A stretch of 64,000 nucleotides of DNA from assembly GCF_021026335.1 (NCBI RefSeq), contig NZ_JAJNCY010000012.1, forward strand, positions 1 through 64,000. The letters run 5' to 3'. The position numbers and the translations under genes were made by a program. Source of the stretch: Rhizobium sp. C1. Its GTDB lineage: Bacteria > Pseudomonadota > Alphaproteobacteria > Rhizobiales > Rhizobiaceae. Of the stretch, positions 24,741-35,279 are shown piece after piece. The notes below the pieces were generated by a model. The model saw only the letters and a list, made by a program, of their open reading frames with translations, had not been told where the DNA came from and did no database searches. Every line of letters begins with the position of its first letter. Within the stretch, counting starts at the first letter, position 1.

Positions 24741-25958
24741 ATGATGAAAAGACTGGTTTTGGCTGGCGCGATGGCCGCTGTCCTTGCGGGGGCAGGAGGC
24801 GCTCACGCCGGGACACTGGGGAACTGGCTGCAAGGGCGGCCTGCGGCGCAACCTTCCGCAGCCATCAATGTGCAGGCATCGACTGCTGAGGTGCAGATCC
24901 AGCAATTGCAGGAGACTGTCCGGCAGTTGACGGGCCGTATCGAGGACATGAACTTCCAGGTTCTGCAGATGCAGGAACAGCTCCGCAAGACCCAGGAGGA
25001 CAACGAGTTCCGCTTCCAGCAGCTTGAGAAGAAGTCTTCCGGCAAGAAGACTGAACTCGAGATGCCGGCCGGCTCGCAATCGAACAAGGAAGCGGCCTCT
25101 GCGGCCGCCTCCGACCCGTCTTCCGCGGCAGCGGCGGCTCCGTCGGAGCCGAAGACGGTCGAGCAGGCGGCAGCCGAGCCTTCCGCGCAGATCGGCGAGG
25201 ACAGCGTCGGCGACACGGCCGGCATTCCCGCGGCAGCGCAGCCCGCGACCGATCCGACCATTGCAAATCAGACTGCCGCGCCGACCGGACAGCCGGCGGT
25301 CAACGCGCCGAACGAGATGGCCAACATGAAGCCCGGTACGCTCGGCAGTCTGATTTTCAATGGCGACGGCAGGATCATTGAAACGACGCGCAACCCCGCC
25401 GACAATTCAGCCGACACCCTGCCGGGCGTGAAGCCGGGCCTGCCGCCCGCCACGAGCGGCCCCAGGCAACCGGCCGCAGCGGCGCAGGCAGGAGCTGCCT
25501 CTTCGGCTGCAAAGCCGATGGAGCAGGCGTCGATCACCCCCAAGGCTTCGGCGACGGGCGCTGCGCCGACTGCGGAACAGAGCTATCAGCAGGCCTATCA
25601 GTCGATCCTCAGCGGCAATTATTCCGAAGCGGAGAAGGGGTTCAAAACCTATCTCGACGCGTTCCCAGGCAGCGGCAAGGCCGCCGATGCGTCGTTCTGG
25701 TTGGGTGAAGCGCAATATTCCCAGCGTCATTACAACGACGCGGCCAAGACCTTCCTCAATGCCTTCAAGTCCTACGGCCAGTCGCCGAAGGCTCCGGACA
25801 TCCTGCTGAAGCTCGGCATGTCGCTGGCAGCCCTCGACAACAAGGAGACTGCCTGCGCCACCTTCCGCGAGATCCCGAAGCGCTACCCGAAGGCGTCGAA
25901 GGCCGTGATCAGCAAGGTATCGTCCGAACAGTCCCGTCTTTCATGCCCGGTGGGCTGA
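24741..25958 (+). CDS. cpoB: CpoB/YbgF, Tol-Pal-associated periplasmic protein
   Basis: A protein of about 405 residues with a signal peptide (LVLAGAMAAVLAGAGGAHAG), an N-terminal coiled coil near residues 45-95 (QLQETVRQLTGRIEDMNFQV), a long Ala/Pro-rich linker, and a C-terminal TPR domain from about residue 275 (YQQAYQSILSGNYSEAEKGF). CpoB links Tol-Pal to peptidoglycan synthesis in E. coli. The linker is longer than in E. coli but common in rhizobia. The 3' end overlaps tilS by 16 bases. Confidence 0.92.
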   Translation: MMKRLVLAGAMAAVLAGAGGAHAGTLGNWLQGRPAAQPSAAINVQASTAEVQIQQLQETVRQLTGRIEDMNFQVLQMQEQLRKTQEDNEFRFQQLEKKSSGKKTELEMPAGSQSNKEAASAAASDPSSAAAAAPSEPKTVEQAAAEPSAQIGEDSVGDTAGIPAAAQPATDPTIANQTAAPTGQPAVNAPNEMANMKPGTLGSLIFNGDGRIIETTRNPADNSADTLPGVKPGLPPATSGPRQPAAAAQAGAASSAAKPMEQASITPKASATGAAPTAEQSYQQAYQSILSGNYSEAEKGFKTYLDAFPGSGKAADASFWLGEAQYSQRHYNDAAKTFLNAFKSYGQSPKAPDILLKLGMSLAALDNKETACATFREIPKRYPKASKAVISKVSSEQSRLSCPVG

Positions 25959-27268
25959 GCGACTGCCTGACCTCGTCGCCGCTTGATGCGGCCAGCCGCT
26001 ATCTCGATGGCTTGCCGGATGGGGTGACCGTGGCGGTTGCCGTCTCGGGCGGCAGCGATTCACTCGGTCTTCTGGCCTGCCTGCACGACGTAGCCTCTAC
26101 TCACGGTCAGCGTGTGCGGCTCGTGGCCCTCACCGTCGATCACGCCCTGCGCTCAGGTTCGGCCGGCGAGGCGGCCGCTGTGGAGCGATTCTGCCATACC
26201 CTGTCCATTCCCCACAGGACACTCGTCTGGCAGGGGGAAAAGCCGAGAACGGGACTGAGCGCGGCCGCACGGCTCGCGCGTTACCGGCTTCTGGCCGAAG
26301 GCGCGCGCGCATTCAGGGCCGGCTGCCTTGTCACGGCGCATACGCTCAACGATCAACTCGAAACCGTGGAAATGCGCCGCCGACGTCGCGAGGCCGACAA
26401 TCGCGGTTTGGCCGGCATTGCCCCCGCCGCGTTGTTTTTCGGCGCCATGCCGGTGCATCGTCCGTTTCTGTCCGTGAGCCGTGCGGCGATCCGGTCCTTT
26501 CTCGGGGAGCGCGGGATCGAATGGGTCGACGATCCGAGCAACAGCAACCCGCTGTTCGAGCGTGCTCGGGTCCGGCAGTCGGCGCAATTCGTTCTGGGAG
26601 CCGACGAGATTTCGGTGGCTGCGTGCGAGCGCCTGGCGCTGTCGCAGGCTGCAGCCGACTACGTCGCCGAGCATGTGCGGATGCCGATGCCAATGCTTTT
26701 CGCGCTCGACCGTGCAGAGGCGGAGGAAGAGATCACGTGTCTCGCCATCGCGACGCTCATTGCCGTGGCGGGAGGGCAGGAGCATCTGCCGGGGCGGGAA
26801 CAGCTCGATCGCCTGCTTGCCGATCTGCGCACAGATGCGCCGCGCGTCGCGGTCTCGCTGGGGCGAACGGTGGTGGAGCGCCGGCGGCAAACCATCCATA
26901 TCGGCCGCGACCTGCGCAACCTGACATCTGAAACCGTTTCTGCAGACGGGGACGCGATCTGGGACGGACGTTTCCGGATCGCCGGCAGGGGCTCCCAGAC
27001 GGCGCTGATGGCTTCAGCCGCGGTGGCCAGCGCCGCCGGAAACGTGCCGCCGGGGATTGCCCAGCGCGCGCTTTCGGCCCTGCCGGATCTCGCTGCCCTT
27101 GGCCTCCAAGGGAGCGGGGTGAGGGCAGTGCCCTACCTTGCGCCCTTTGAGACCGTACTGTCCTGTTTTGATCTGCCGCTGGCGGACGCCGTTTGCGCGT
27201 TGACGGGCCGTCCGGTTTTCCCCTGTTTTGTTAGTGGCGGGCTCGAAACATTGCCGATTAGTCGGTAA
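25943..27268 (+). CDS. tilS: tRNA(Ile)-lysidine synthetase
   Basis: Modifies C34 of the AUA-reading tRNA(Ile) with lysine, changing its codon and aminoacylation identity; essential. The N-type ATP pyrophosphatase motif AVSGGSDSLG is near residues 33-42. The 441-residue length fits TilS with its C-terminal domain. It begins inside the cpoB end (16-base overlap), which suggests translational coupling, and precedes ftsH as in many alphaproteobacteria. Confidence 0.94.
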   Translation: MPGGLSDCLTSSPLDAASRYLDGLPDGVTVAVAVSGGSDSLGLLACLHDVASTHGQRVRLVALTVDHALRSGSAGEAAAVERFCHTLSIPHRTLVWQGEKPRTGLSAAARLARYRLLAEGARAFRAGCLVTAHTLNDQLETVEMRRRRREADNRGLAGIAPAALFFGAMPVHRPFLSVSRAAIRSFLGERGIEWVDDPSNSNPLFERARVRQSAQFVLGADEISVAACERLALSQAAADYVAEHVRMPMPMLFALDRAEAEEEITCLAIATLIAVAGGQEHLPGREQLDRLLADLRTDAPRVAVSLGRTVVERRRQTIHIGRDLRNLTSETVSADGDAIWDGRFRIAGRGSQTALMASAAVASAAGNVPPGIAQRALSALPDLAALGLQGSGVRAVPYLAPFETVLSCFDLPLADAVCALTGRPVFPCFVSGGLETLPISR

Positions 27269-27400
27269 AAGGAATGCCGATAGCCTTTCGAAGCGGAAGC
27301 TAGATGTTCCCCGTTCGAAAACCGCCAGGCTGGGGTGTTCGTGTCGCCAGGCAGGCGGGTGCTTGTCGGACGTGTTCTTCGTCTTGTATGGAGTTGGACG

Positions 27401-27547
27401 ATGCGTTTGAAATCGATTGCCCTCTGGGTGCTGGCATTGTTTCTTGCCGCCGTGCTTTTCTATCTGTTCTACGATGAGATGGCGCGAGAGAATGGGCGAA
27501 AGGTGGGTATGGCTCCGATGCTTCCGGGCCTGCCGTTCCGTTCCTGA
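27401..27547 (+). CDS. Possible small membrane protein, 48 aa
   Basis: The start ATG 27401 has GGAG (27390-27393) at good spacing. The peptide has a basic start and a hydrophobic stretch (residues 5-23, SIALWVLALFLAAVLFYLF) followed by a charged tail ending PFRS. It would be a single-pass or signal-anchored protein. It lies between tilS and ftsH, where a short unnamed gene would not be surprising. There is no homologue evidence, only the hydrophobic pattern and ribosome binding site; it could be chance. Confidence 0.45.
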   Translation: MRLKSIALWVLALFLAAVLFYLFYDEMARENGRKVGMAPMLPGLPFRS

Positions 27548-27740
27548 CCGGCTATCGATGCGGCTCCTATTTTGCCCGGCGCGGGTGTCACCAAGGCTCG
27601 CGATCCGCGTTGTTGCGCTTTTCGTATACTATTTGCCGTGACCGTTGCCATCTCGCCTTGGCAAGGACACACGCGGGACCTATGTTAAGGCCGAGAATGA
27701 CAGCGGTTTCAGACGCTGCGACACATGACCGGGGAGTTCA

Positions 27741-29669
<1,929 letters not shown>

Positions 29670-29695
29670 CCAAGGCTGCTGTAAGCCGAAATAAG

Positions 29696-29725
29696 GCCCG
29701 CAATGGTGACGTTGCGGGCTTTTTT
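29696..29725 (+). terminator. Intrinsic terminator of ftsH
   Basis: GCCCGCAA (29696-29703) pairs with TTGCGGGC (29712-29719), followed by a run of T residues, about 25 bases after the ftsH stop. Confidence 0.85.
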
Positions 29726-29978
29726 AGTACACCGTTTTGATAATTCTCATGCCGTCGCTCAACTGCAACAGCTTGCAATTTTTTGGAAAAAATTACCATT
29801 ATAGGCACACAAAAATGGAAATTACGAAATTAAATTCTAAATGAACTTTAAATAAAGGTCTTTCAATCGTGGCTTACGTAAGTTTTTTTTGTGTTGCAAA
29901 TTGGACCGTCTGATGTCGGAGGGGTTGCGTGTCTCAGCGGCCTCGATATTCTTCCCGGCAGTCTGAGGGAGGATCTTG
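29726..29978 (+). promoter_or_regulatory. AT-rich region upstream of the FadL-type gene
   Basis: Markedly AT-rich compared with its surroundings, with runs of A and T (29774-29900), and no gene recognised. It presumably holds the promoter of the outer-membrane gene. AGGGAGGATC just before 29979 is its ribosome binding site. The base composition change marks this gene as possibly acquired or separately regulated. Confidence 0.4.
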
Positions 29979-31151
29979 ATGATCAACAGAAATATGAAAA
30001 TCAGCGTTGTTGCAGCACTTGGCGCAGTTCTTTGCGCAAGCTCTGCTTTTGCTGGCGGCTTCTCGCGCGGCGACGCAAACACGGACGTTCTCTTCGACGG
30101 TGGCAAGGCGAATATTGACGCCGGCTTCATCTACGTAGCGCCGCAGGTCAAGTATGACACGATCAACGGGCAGAAGACGAACGACGGCAAGTTCACGGAC
30201 GACTACTGGATCCCGAATATCGCAGTGGCCGTACGTCCGGTTGACGTGTTCGGTTGCGCGCTGACCTACACGCAGTCCTTTGGCGCTGGCGCGTCCTATG
30301 GGACCGATGCGCGCAACGCCGAACTGACTAACTCGATTCTCGCTGGCGGCCGCGCCAACGCGAACTACACGATCTCCAAGGGCTTCACCAGCAACGAATA
30401 CGGCGCGACCTGCGACGTGAAATTCGATGCCGGCCAGGGCAAGTTCCACGTTCTCGGCGGTCTTTTCCTGGAAGATTTCTCGTACACCGCTCAGTCCTTG
30501 ACGGGTACGCTGAATTTCAAGGATGACGGTTCGGTCGGCTACCGCCTCGGCGCTGCTTACGAAATCCCGGAATATGCTCTGCGCGCTTCGGTCATGTACC
30601 GTTCGGAAGTCAAGCATAACGCTGGCGGCAGCTTCACCTTCTCGAACATCGCTCTGGCTGCCAACCCCCTGCTTCCGGCTCGCGTCGCTGCAACCGGTTC
30701 CGGCACACTGCCGCAGTCGGTCAAGGTCTACGTGCAGTCCGGCATCGCGCCTGACTGGCTGGTCTACGGCTCGGTTGAGTGGACCGACTGGAGCGTTCTC
30801 CAGACCCTCAATTACACCGTTGCCGGCTCTCCGAAGTCCGACAAGTTCTTCTGGAACGACGGCTGGACCATTCAGGGCGGCGTCGGCCACAAGTTCAACG
30901 ACACGGTTTCCGGCACGCTGAACGTCACCTGGGACAAGGGCGTCGGTTCGGGCGCAGATATCCAGACGGATACCTGGACGTTCGGCGCTGGCGCGCTGAT
31001 CAACGCAGGTCCTGGCCAGTTTAAGCTGGGCGCGGGCGTCACCTACATCACGGGCGGCAGCCAGTCGGTCGCCAAGGGCGCGACCTTCAACGCAACGACC
31101 TCTGGAAGCTGGGCCTACGCGCTGGGCGCTTCCTACAACATCAAGTTCTGA
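29979..31151 (+). CDS. FadL/OmpP1-type outer-membrane transport protein
   Basis: A 390-residue beta-barrel with a signal peptide (residues 5-24, ending SSAFAG). The 13- to 14-strand FadL-type barrel is suggested by alternating hydrophobic strands and the aromatic C-terminal strand ending YNIKF. The family moves long-chain fatty acids or other hydrophobic molecules across the outer membrane. Start ATG 29979 is preferred over a TTG at 29976. It lies between ftsH and glmM, which are normally adjacent, so it is likely an insertion. Substrate unknown. Confidence 0.85.
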   Translation: MINRNMKISVVAALGAVLCASSAFAGGFSRGDANTDVLFDGGKANIDAGFIYVAPQVKYDTINGQKTNDGKFTDDYWIPNIAVAVRPVDVFGCALTYTQSFGAGASYGTDARNAELTNSILAGGRANANYTISKGFTSNEYGATCDVKFDAGQGKFHVLGGLFLEDFSYTAQSLTGTLNFKDDGSVGYRLGAAYEIPEYALRASVMYRSEVKHNAGGSFTFSNIALAANPLLPARVAATGSGTLPQSVKVYVQSGIAPDWLVYGSVEWTDWSVLQTLNYTVAGSPKSDKFFWNDGWTIQGGVGHKFNDTVSGTLNVTWDKGVGSGADIQTDTWTFGAGALINAGPGQFKLGAGVTYITGGSQSVAKGATFNATTSGSWAYALGASYNIKF

Positions 31152-31179
31152 TCTTTCAGAACCTGAAATCGGATCAATC

Positions 31180-31207
31180 GAGGCCCGGCGTAACAACGCC
31201 GGGCCTC
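31180..31207 (+). terminator. Strong hairpin after the FadL-type gene
   Basis: A perfect 12-bp stem, GAGGCCCGGCGT (31180-31191) and ACGCCGGGCCTC (31196-31207), has a 4-nt loop. Only a short pyrimidine tail follows, but the stem is strong enough to terminate. Confidence 0.8.
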
Positions 31208-31399
31208 GTCTCGTTTCATAACGGGATATTTTGCCGCGTTTCTGAATTTGATGAGGCGTTCGCAGCATTTTATGGCAAAGACACAGCAAATCCGGGCCCG
31301 GATCACGCGTATGATCTTGCCGTGTCGCATGGGGCTCACTAAGGACGTGATCGGAAATGGCCCTTTCGGGGCTCGCAGAGATCGGATGGACAGCGCATC

Positions 31400-32752
31400 A
31401 TGACAAGACGTTACTTCGGCACGGACGGAATCCGTGGACAGGCCAACCGTGCCCCGATGACAGCGGAAACTGCAATGAAGGTCGGCATGGCCGCCGGCAA
31501 GATGTTCCGCAACGGCGGTCATCGGCACCGGGTGGTCATCGGCAAGGATACACGTCTTTCGGGCTACATGCTCGAATATGCCATGGTTGCGGGGTTCACC
31601 GCGGCCGGTGTCGATGCGTTCATTCTCGGCCCTATTCCGACACCTGCCGTCGCCATGCTGACGCGATCGCTGCGCGCGGATGTGGGCGTGATGATTTCCG
31701 CGTCCCATAATCCCTATCAGGACAATGGCATCAAGCTTTTCGGGCCGGACGGCTACAAGCTTTCGGATGATATCGAGCGCGAAATCGAGGCGCTGCTCGA
31801 TCAGGACATGTCGCCCCACTTTGCCGCGCCAGACCATATCGGCCGGGCCAAGCGCATTGACGGCGTGCATGACCGCTATATCGAGCATGCCAAGCGCACC
31901 CTGCCGCGCGACGTGACGCTGAAGGGCCTGCGGATCGCTATCGATTGCGCCAATGGTGCGGCCTACAAGGTGGCGCCCGCCGTTCTGTGGGAGCTGGGCG
32001 CGGAAGTTGTGCCGCTGGGTGTCGAGCCCAACGGCACCAATATCAATCTCAATTGCGGTTCGACGCATCCTGAAGCGCTGGCGCAGAAGGTGCATGAGGT
32101 CCGGGCCGATATCGGCATTGCGCTCGATGGCGATGCAGACCGTGTCATCATCATCGACGAAAAGGGCAGGGAGATCGACGGTGACCAGCTGATGGCGCTG
32201 ATCGGGGAGACCTGGGCCAATGACGGGCTGCTGCGTGGCGGCGGCATTGTTGCAACGATCATGTCGAACCTCGGCCTCGAGCGTTTTCTCGACGCGCGCG
32301 GCTTGACGCTCGCCCGCACCAAGGTCGGCGACCGCTACGTCGTCGAGCACATGCGCAATTTCGGCTTCAATGTCGGCGGCGAGCAGTCCGGCCATATGGT
32401 GCTTTCGGATTTCGGGACGACCGGCGATGGCCTCGTCGCCGCCCTGCAGGTCCTGGCATGCGTCAAGCGCACGGGCAAAACCGTCAGCGACGTCTGCCGG
32501 CGCTTCGATCCGGTGCCGCAGCTTCTGAAGAATGTTCGCTTCTCAGGTGCTTCGCCGCTTGAAAACAAGGTTGTCAAGGAGGCGATCGCTGCTGCGGAAG
32601 CCGATCTGAAGAAGAGCGGGCGCCTCGTCATTCGTCCGTCCGGCACCGAGCCGCTGATCCGGGTGATGGCGGAAGGCGATGATCGTGGTGAGATCGAGAG
32701 GATCGTCAACGATCTGACGGATGTCATCGCGGGGGCCTGCAGGGCGGCCTGA
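31400..32752 (+). CDS. glmM: Phosphoglucosamine mutase
   Basis: Converts glucosamine-6-phosphate to glucosamine-1-phosphate on the route to UDP-GlcNAc for peptidoglycan and LPS. The catalytic serine lies in [15 protein letters not shown] near residue 101, the metal-binding ALDGDADR near 242, and the C-terminal phosphate-binding [13 protein letters not shown] near 411. The 450-residue length is normal. It normally follows ftsH; here the FadL-type gene intervenes. Its position in this envelope block fits its role. Confidence 0.96.
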   Translation: MTRRYFGTDGIRGQANRAPMTAETAMKVGMAAGKMFRNGGHRHRVVIGKDTRLSGYMLEYAMVAGFTAAGVDAFILGPIPTPAVAMLTRSLRADVGVMISASHNPYQDNGIKLFGPDGYKLSDDIEREIEALLDQDMSPHFAAPDHIGRAKRIDGVHDRYIEHAKRTLPRDVTLKGLRIAIDCANGAAYKVAPAVLWELGAEVVPLGVEPNGTNINLNCGSTHPEALAQKVHEVRADIGIALDGDADRVIIIDEKGREIDGDQLMALIGETWANDGLLRGGGIVATIMSNLGLERFLDARGLTLARTKVGDRYVVEHMRNFGFNVGGEQSGHMVLSDFGTTGDGLVAALQVLACVKRTGKTVSDVCRRFDPVPQLLKNVRFSGASPLENKVVKEAIAAAEADLKKSGRLVIRPSGTEPLIRVMAEGDDRGEIERIVNDLTDVIAGACRAA

Positions 32753-32793
32753 GGCTCGTCTTTTGTGCTCGGAAAATCCCCGATCCCTGCAAG

Positions 32794-32818
32794 GAGCCGG
32801 CAGTTTGCCGGCTCTTTT
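32794..32818 (+). terminator. Intrinsic terminator of glmM
   Basis: GAGCCGGC (32794-32801) pairs with GCCGGCTC (32807-32814), then TTTT, about 40 bases after the stop. Confidence 0.8.
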
Positions 32819-32900
32819 CGTTTGCATTGACGTTTTTTTCTCAGGCAAACGAACCGCCTATGTTTAACCGTGGGTTTAGCTGCATGGTGAATTTTCTTGG

Positions 32901-32916
32901 TTAAGTTCAATTTAAC
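32901..32916 (+). promoter_or_regulatory. Perfect CtrA box upstream of the beta-barrel gene
   Basis: TTAA (32901-32904), GTTCAAT, TTAAC (32912-32916) fit the CtrA consensus exactly, 77 bp before the start codon. A GAATC (GANTC) site lies near 32976. Upstream, TTAACCGTGGGTTTAG near 32865 is a weaker match. The spacing to the gene equals that seen for pal. Confidence 0.75.
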
Positions 32917-32992
32917 GTTTGCGTTTTAGTTTCGGGGATATGGGTCTGACGGCGAGCCAAGCCGCCGGCACAACCGAATCCCGGAGACAAAA

Positions 32993-33826
32993 ATGAAAAA
33001 GTTGATGTGGAGTGCCTTTGCTGCGGTGATGATGGGTGCAAACGCCCAGGCCGCTGATCTCATCCAGCCCGAAGTTGTGCAGGCCCCGCCGCCGGAAGTG
33101 CAGATTGCCTCCGTCAGCGGCTGGTATCTTCGTGGCGACGCCGCCTATAGCATCGTGAACATTCGTGGCGCGGGCTACGATATCACCAACAGCGCCACCG
33201 GTTATGTCGGCGGCAACACGTTCGCCAGAACCAAGGTGGACAACACGGGCACCATCGGCGTCGGTGCAGGTTACCAGTTCAATAACTACCTGCGCAGCGA
33301 CGTGACGCTCGACTACAGCTTCCGCACCACCTTCAACGGCTCCACGGACGGCTTCTGCGGTACCGGCAATCCCTGCAGCTCGCGCGACATCTCGCACATG
33401 ACGCTCTTCAGCCTTCTGGCCAACGCCTATCTCGACCTCGGCACCTATGGCAGCGTCACGCCCTACGTCGGCGCCGGTATCGGCGCGTCGCATGTCGATT
33501 GGGATGTTCTGTCGAACTCCGACGATGACGGCACCTTCATCCACGGCGGCACCTCCAGCTGGCGCTTCACCTATGCCCTCATGGCCGGTGCCTCCGTCGA
33601 TCTGACCTGCAACCTCAAGGCTGACGTCGGATACCGTTACCGTCACGTCAATGGCGGCCCGATGTTCAACAGCATCAGCTTCAATTCCGGCGTTCAGGTC
33701 GGTCCCGGCCGTGACAAGGGCTTCGACATCCACGAAGTTCGCGGCGGTCTGCGCTACCAGTTCGGCAATGGCGGCTGTGGCGAGATTGCCGCCGCTCCGC
33801 CGGCTCCGCTGCCGGTCTACAAGTAA
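32993..33826 (+). CDS. Outer-membrane beta-barrel protein (Omp25-like fold)
   Basis: A 277-residue protein with a signal peptide cleaved near ANAQA/AD (residues 1-22), a proline-rich start to the mature chain, and an eight-strand OmpA/OMP_b-brl-type barrel. Strands with alternating hydrophobic residues and a final GGLRYQF strand are visible, followed by a Pro-rich tail. Two Cys pairs are visible in the FCGTGNPCSS loop. Family members are structural or immunogenic in Brucella and rhizobia. A CtrA box precedes it. Confidence 0.85.
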   Translation: MKKLMWSAFAAVMMGANAQAADLIQPEVVQAPPPEVQIASVSGWYLRGDAAYSIVNIRGAGYDITNSATGYVGGNTFARTKVDNTGTIGVGAGYQFNNYLRSDVTLDYSFRTTFNGSTDGFCGTGNPCSSRDISHMTLFSLLANAYLDLGTYGSVTPYVGAGIGASHVDWDVLSNSDDDGTFIHGGTSSWRFTYALMAGASVDLTCNLKADVGYRYRHVNGGPMFNSISFNSGVQVGPGRDKGFDIHEVRGGLRYQFGNGGCGEIAAAPPAPLPVYK

Positions 33827-33847
33827 GATCCTGCGATCCTGATCCGG

Positions 33848-33870
33848 AAAGCCCGCCACGTGCGGGCTTT
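33848..33870 (+). terminator. Hairpin terminator of the beta-barrel gene
   Basis: AAAGCCCGC (33848-33856) pairs with GCGGGCTTT (33862-33870), just past the stop. A short pyrimidine tail follows. Confidence 0.75.
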
Positions 33871-33960
33871 CTTGCGTTTGGAAGCCTGTTTTCCCGGTGC
33901 GGCAAATATTTTGCCGTTTGCGTCATGGGGCGCTTGACTGTGAAGGCCGATTCCCATATT

Positions 33961-34019
33961 CCCAGCGGCGGGACACTCCTCCCCAACGAGGAGCCAACTA
34001 TCTGGAAGGATAGACTGAC
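33961..34019 (+). promoter_or_regulatory. serC-type leader with sequestered ribosome binding site
   Basis: Two adjacent hairpins precede serC: CTCCTC/GAGGAG (33976-33981 with 33988-33993) and CTATC/GATAG (33998-34002 with 34009-34013). The loop of the second contains the GGAAGGA ribosome binding site of serC. This matches the serC RNA motif described in alphaproteobacteria, placed directly before serC. Its ligand and mechanism are unknown to me. The SD-in-loop arrangement is seen directly. Confidence 0.7.
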
Positions 34020-35201
34020 ATGGCTGAGACCGCCGCAAAGCCGGGCGTGCGCCCGAACAACACCCATTTTTCTTCTGGCCCTTGCTCGAAGCGCCCCGGT
34101 TGGTCGCTCGACGCACTTTCCGATGCTCCCGTCGGCCGTTCGCACCGCGCGAAGGTTGGCAAGGCGAAGCTGAAAGAGGCCATCGACCTTACCCGCGAAA
34201 TTCTCGAAGTGCCGGCTGATTACCGCATCGGTATCGTGCCCGCTTCTGACACCGGCGCCGTCGAAATGGCGCTCTGGTCGCTGCTCGGCGAGCGCCCGGT
34301 CGACATGGTCGCCTGGGAAAGCTTCGGCGCCGGCTGGGTGACCGACGTCGTCAAGCAGCTGAAGCTCAAGGACGCCCGCAAGCTCGAAGCGCCGTATGGC
34401 GAGCTGCCGAACCTCGCCGAGATCAATTTCGATCACGACGTGGTCTTCACCTGGAACGGCACGACCTCGGGCGTTCGCGTTCCGAATGCCGACTTCATCC
34501 CGGCCGACCGCAAGGGCCTCACGATCTGCGACGCAACGTCTGCGGCTTTCGCGCAGAACCTTGACTTCGCCAAGCTCGATGTCGTCACCTTCTCCTGGCA
34601 GAAGGTTCTCGGCGGCGAGGGCGGTCATGGCGTGCTGATCCTCAGCCCCCGCGCTGTCGAGCGTCTGGAAAGCTATTCGCCGGCCTGGCCGCTGCCGAAG
34701 ATCTTCCGCATGACCAAGGGCGGCAAGATCATCGAAGGCATCTTTACCGGCGAAACGATCAATACGCCGTCCATGCTCTGCGTCGAGGATTACATTGATG
34801 CGCTCAAGTGGGCGAAGTCGCTCGGTGGTCTCAAGGCGCTGATGGCGCGGGCTGACGCCAACGCCAAGGTCATTGCCGATTTCGTCGCCGCAAACGAATG
34901 GATCGCCAATCTCGCCAAGGATCCTGCAACGGCCTCCAACACCTCGGTCTGCCTGACGATCGCGGACAAGGACGTGCTGGCGCTTGATGCCGACGCACAG
35001 GCCGCCTTTGCCAAGGGCATCGTGACGCTGCTCGACAAGGAAGGCGTTGCCTATGACATCGGCGCCTACCGCGATGCGCCGTCCGGTCTTCGCATCTGGG
35101 CGGGCGCCACGATCGAGACCGCCGACATGCAGGCGCTGATGCCGTGGCTGACCTGGGCATTCGAGACCCAGAAGGCGACGCTCTCCAAGGCTGCTGCCTG
35201 A
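34020..35201 (+). CDS. serC: Phosphoserine aminotransferase
   Basis: PLP enzyme that converts 3-phosphohydroxypyruvate and glutamate to phosphoserine in serine synthesis. The 393-residue length is the long alphaproteobacterial form. The segment [16 protein letters not shown] is at residues 13-28, and the PLP-lysine is in [16 protein letters not shown] near residue 190. The ATG at 34020 is fixed by the leader ribosome binding site. serA follows after 78 bp, probably in one operon; serB is not present. Confidence 0.95.
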   Translation: MAETAAKPGVRPNNTHFSSGPCSKRPGWSLDALSDAPVGRSHRAKVGKAKLKEAIDLTREILEVPADYRIGIVPASDTGAVEMALWSLLGERPVDMVAWESFGAGWVTDVVKQLKLKDARKLEAPYGELPNLAEINFDHDVVFTWNGTTSGVRVPNADFIPADRKGLTICDATSAAFAQNLDFAKLDVVTFSWQKVLGGEGGHGVLILSPRAVERLESYSPAWPLPKIFRMTKGGKIIEGIFTGETINTPSMLCVEDYIDALKWAKSLGGLKALMARADANAKVIADFVAANEWIANLAKDPATASNTSVCLTIADKDVLALDADAQAAFAKGIVTLLDKEGVAYDIGAYRDAPSGLRIWAGATIETADMQALMPWLTWAFETQKATLSKAAA

Positions 35202-35279
35202 GCCGATCCTGGCCCTGCCTGATCAGGCGGGGTCACTTTCCCCTTTCAGAGAATAGACCCTTTTTCAGGAGGCCTCACC

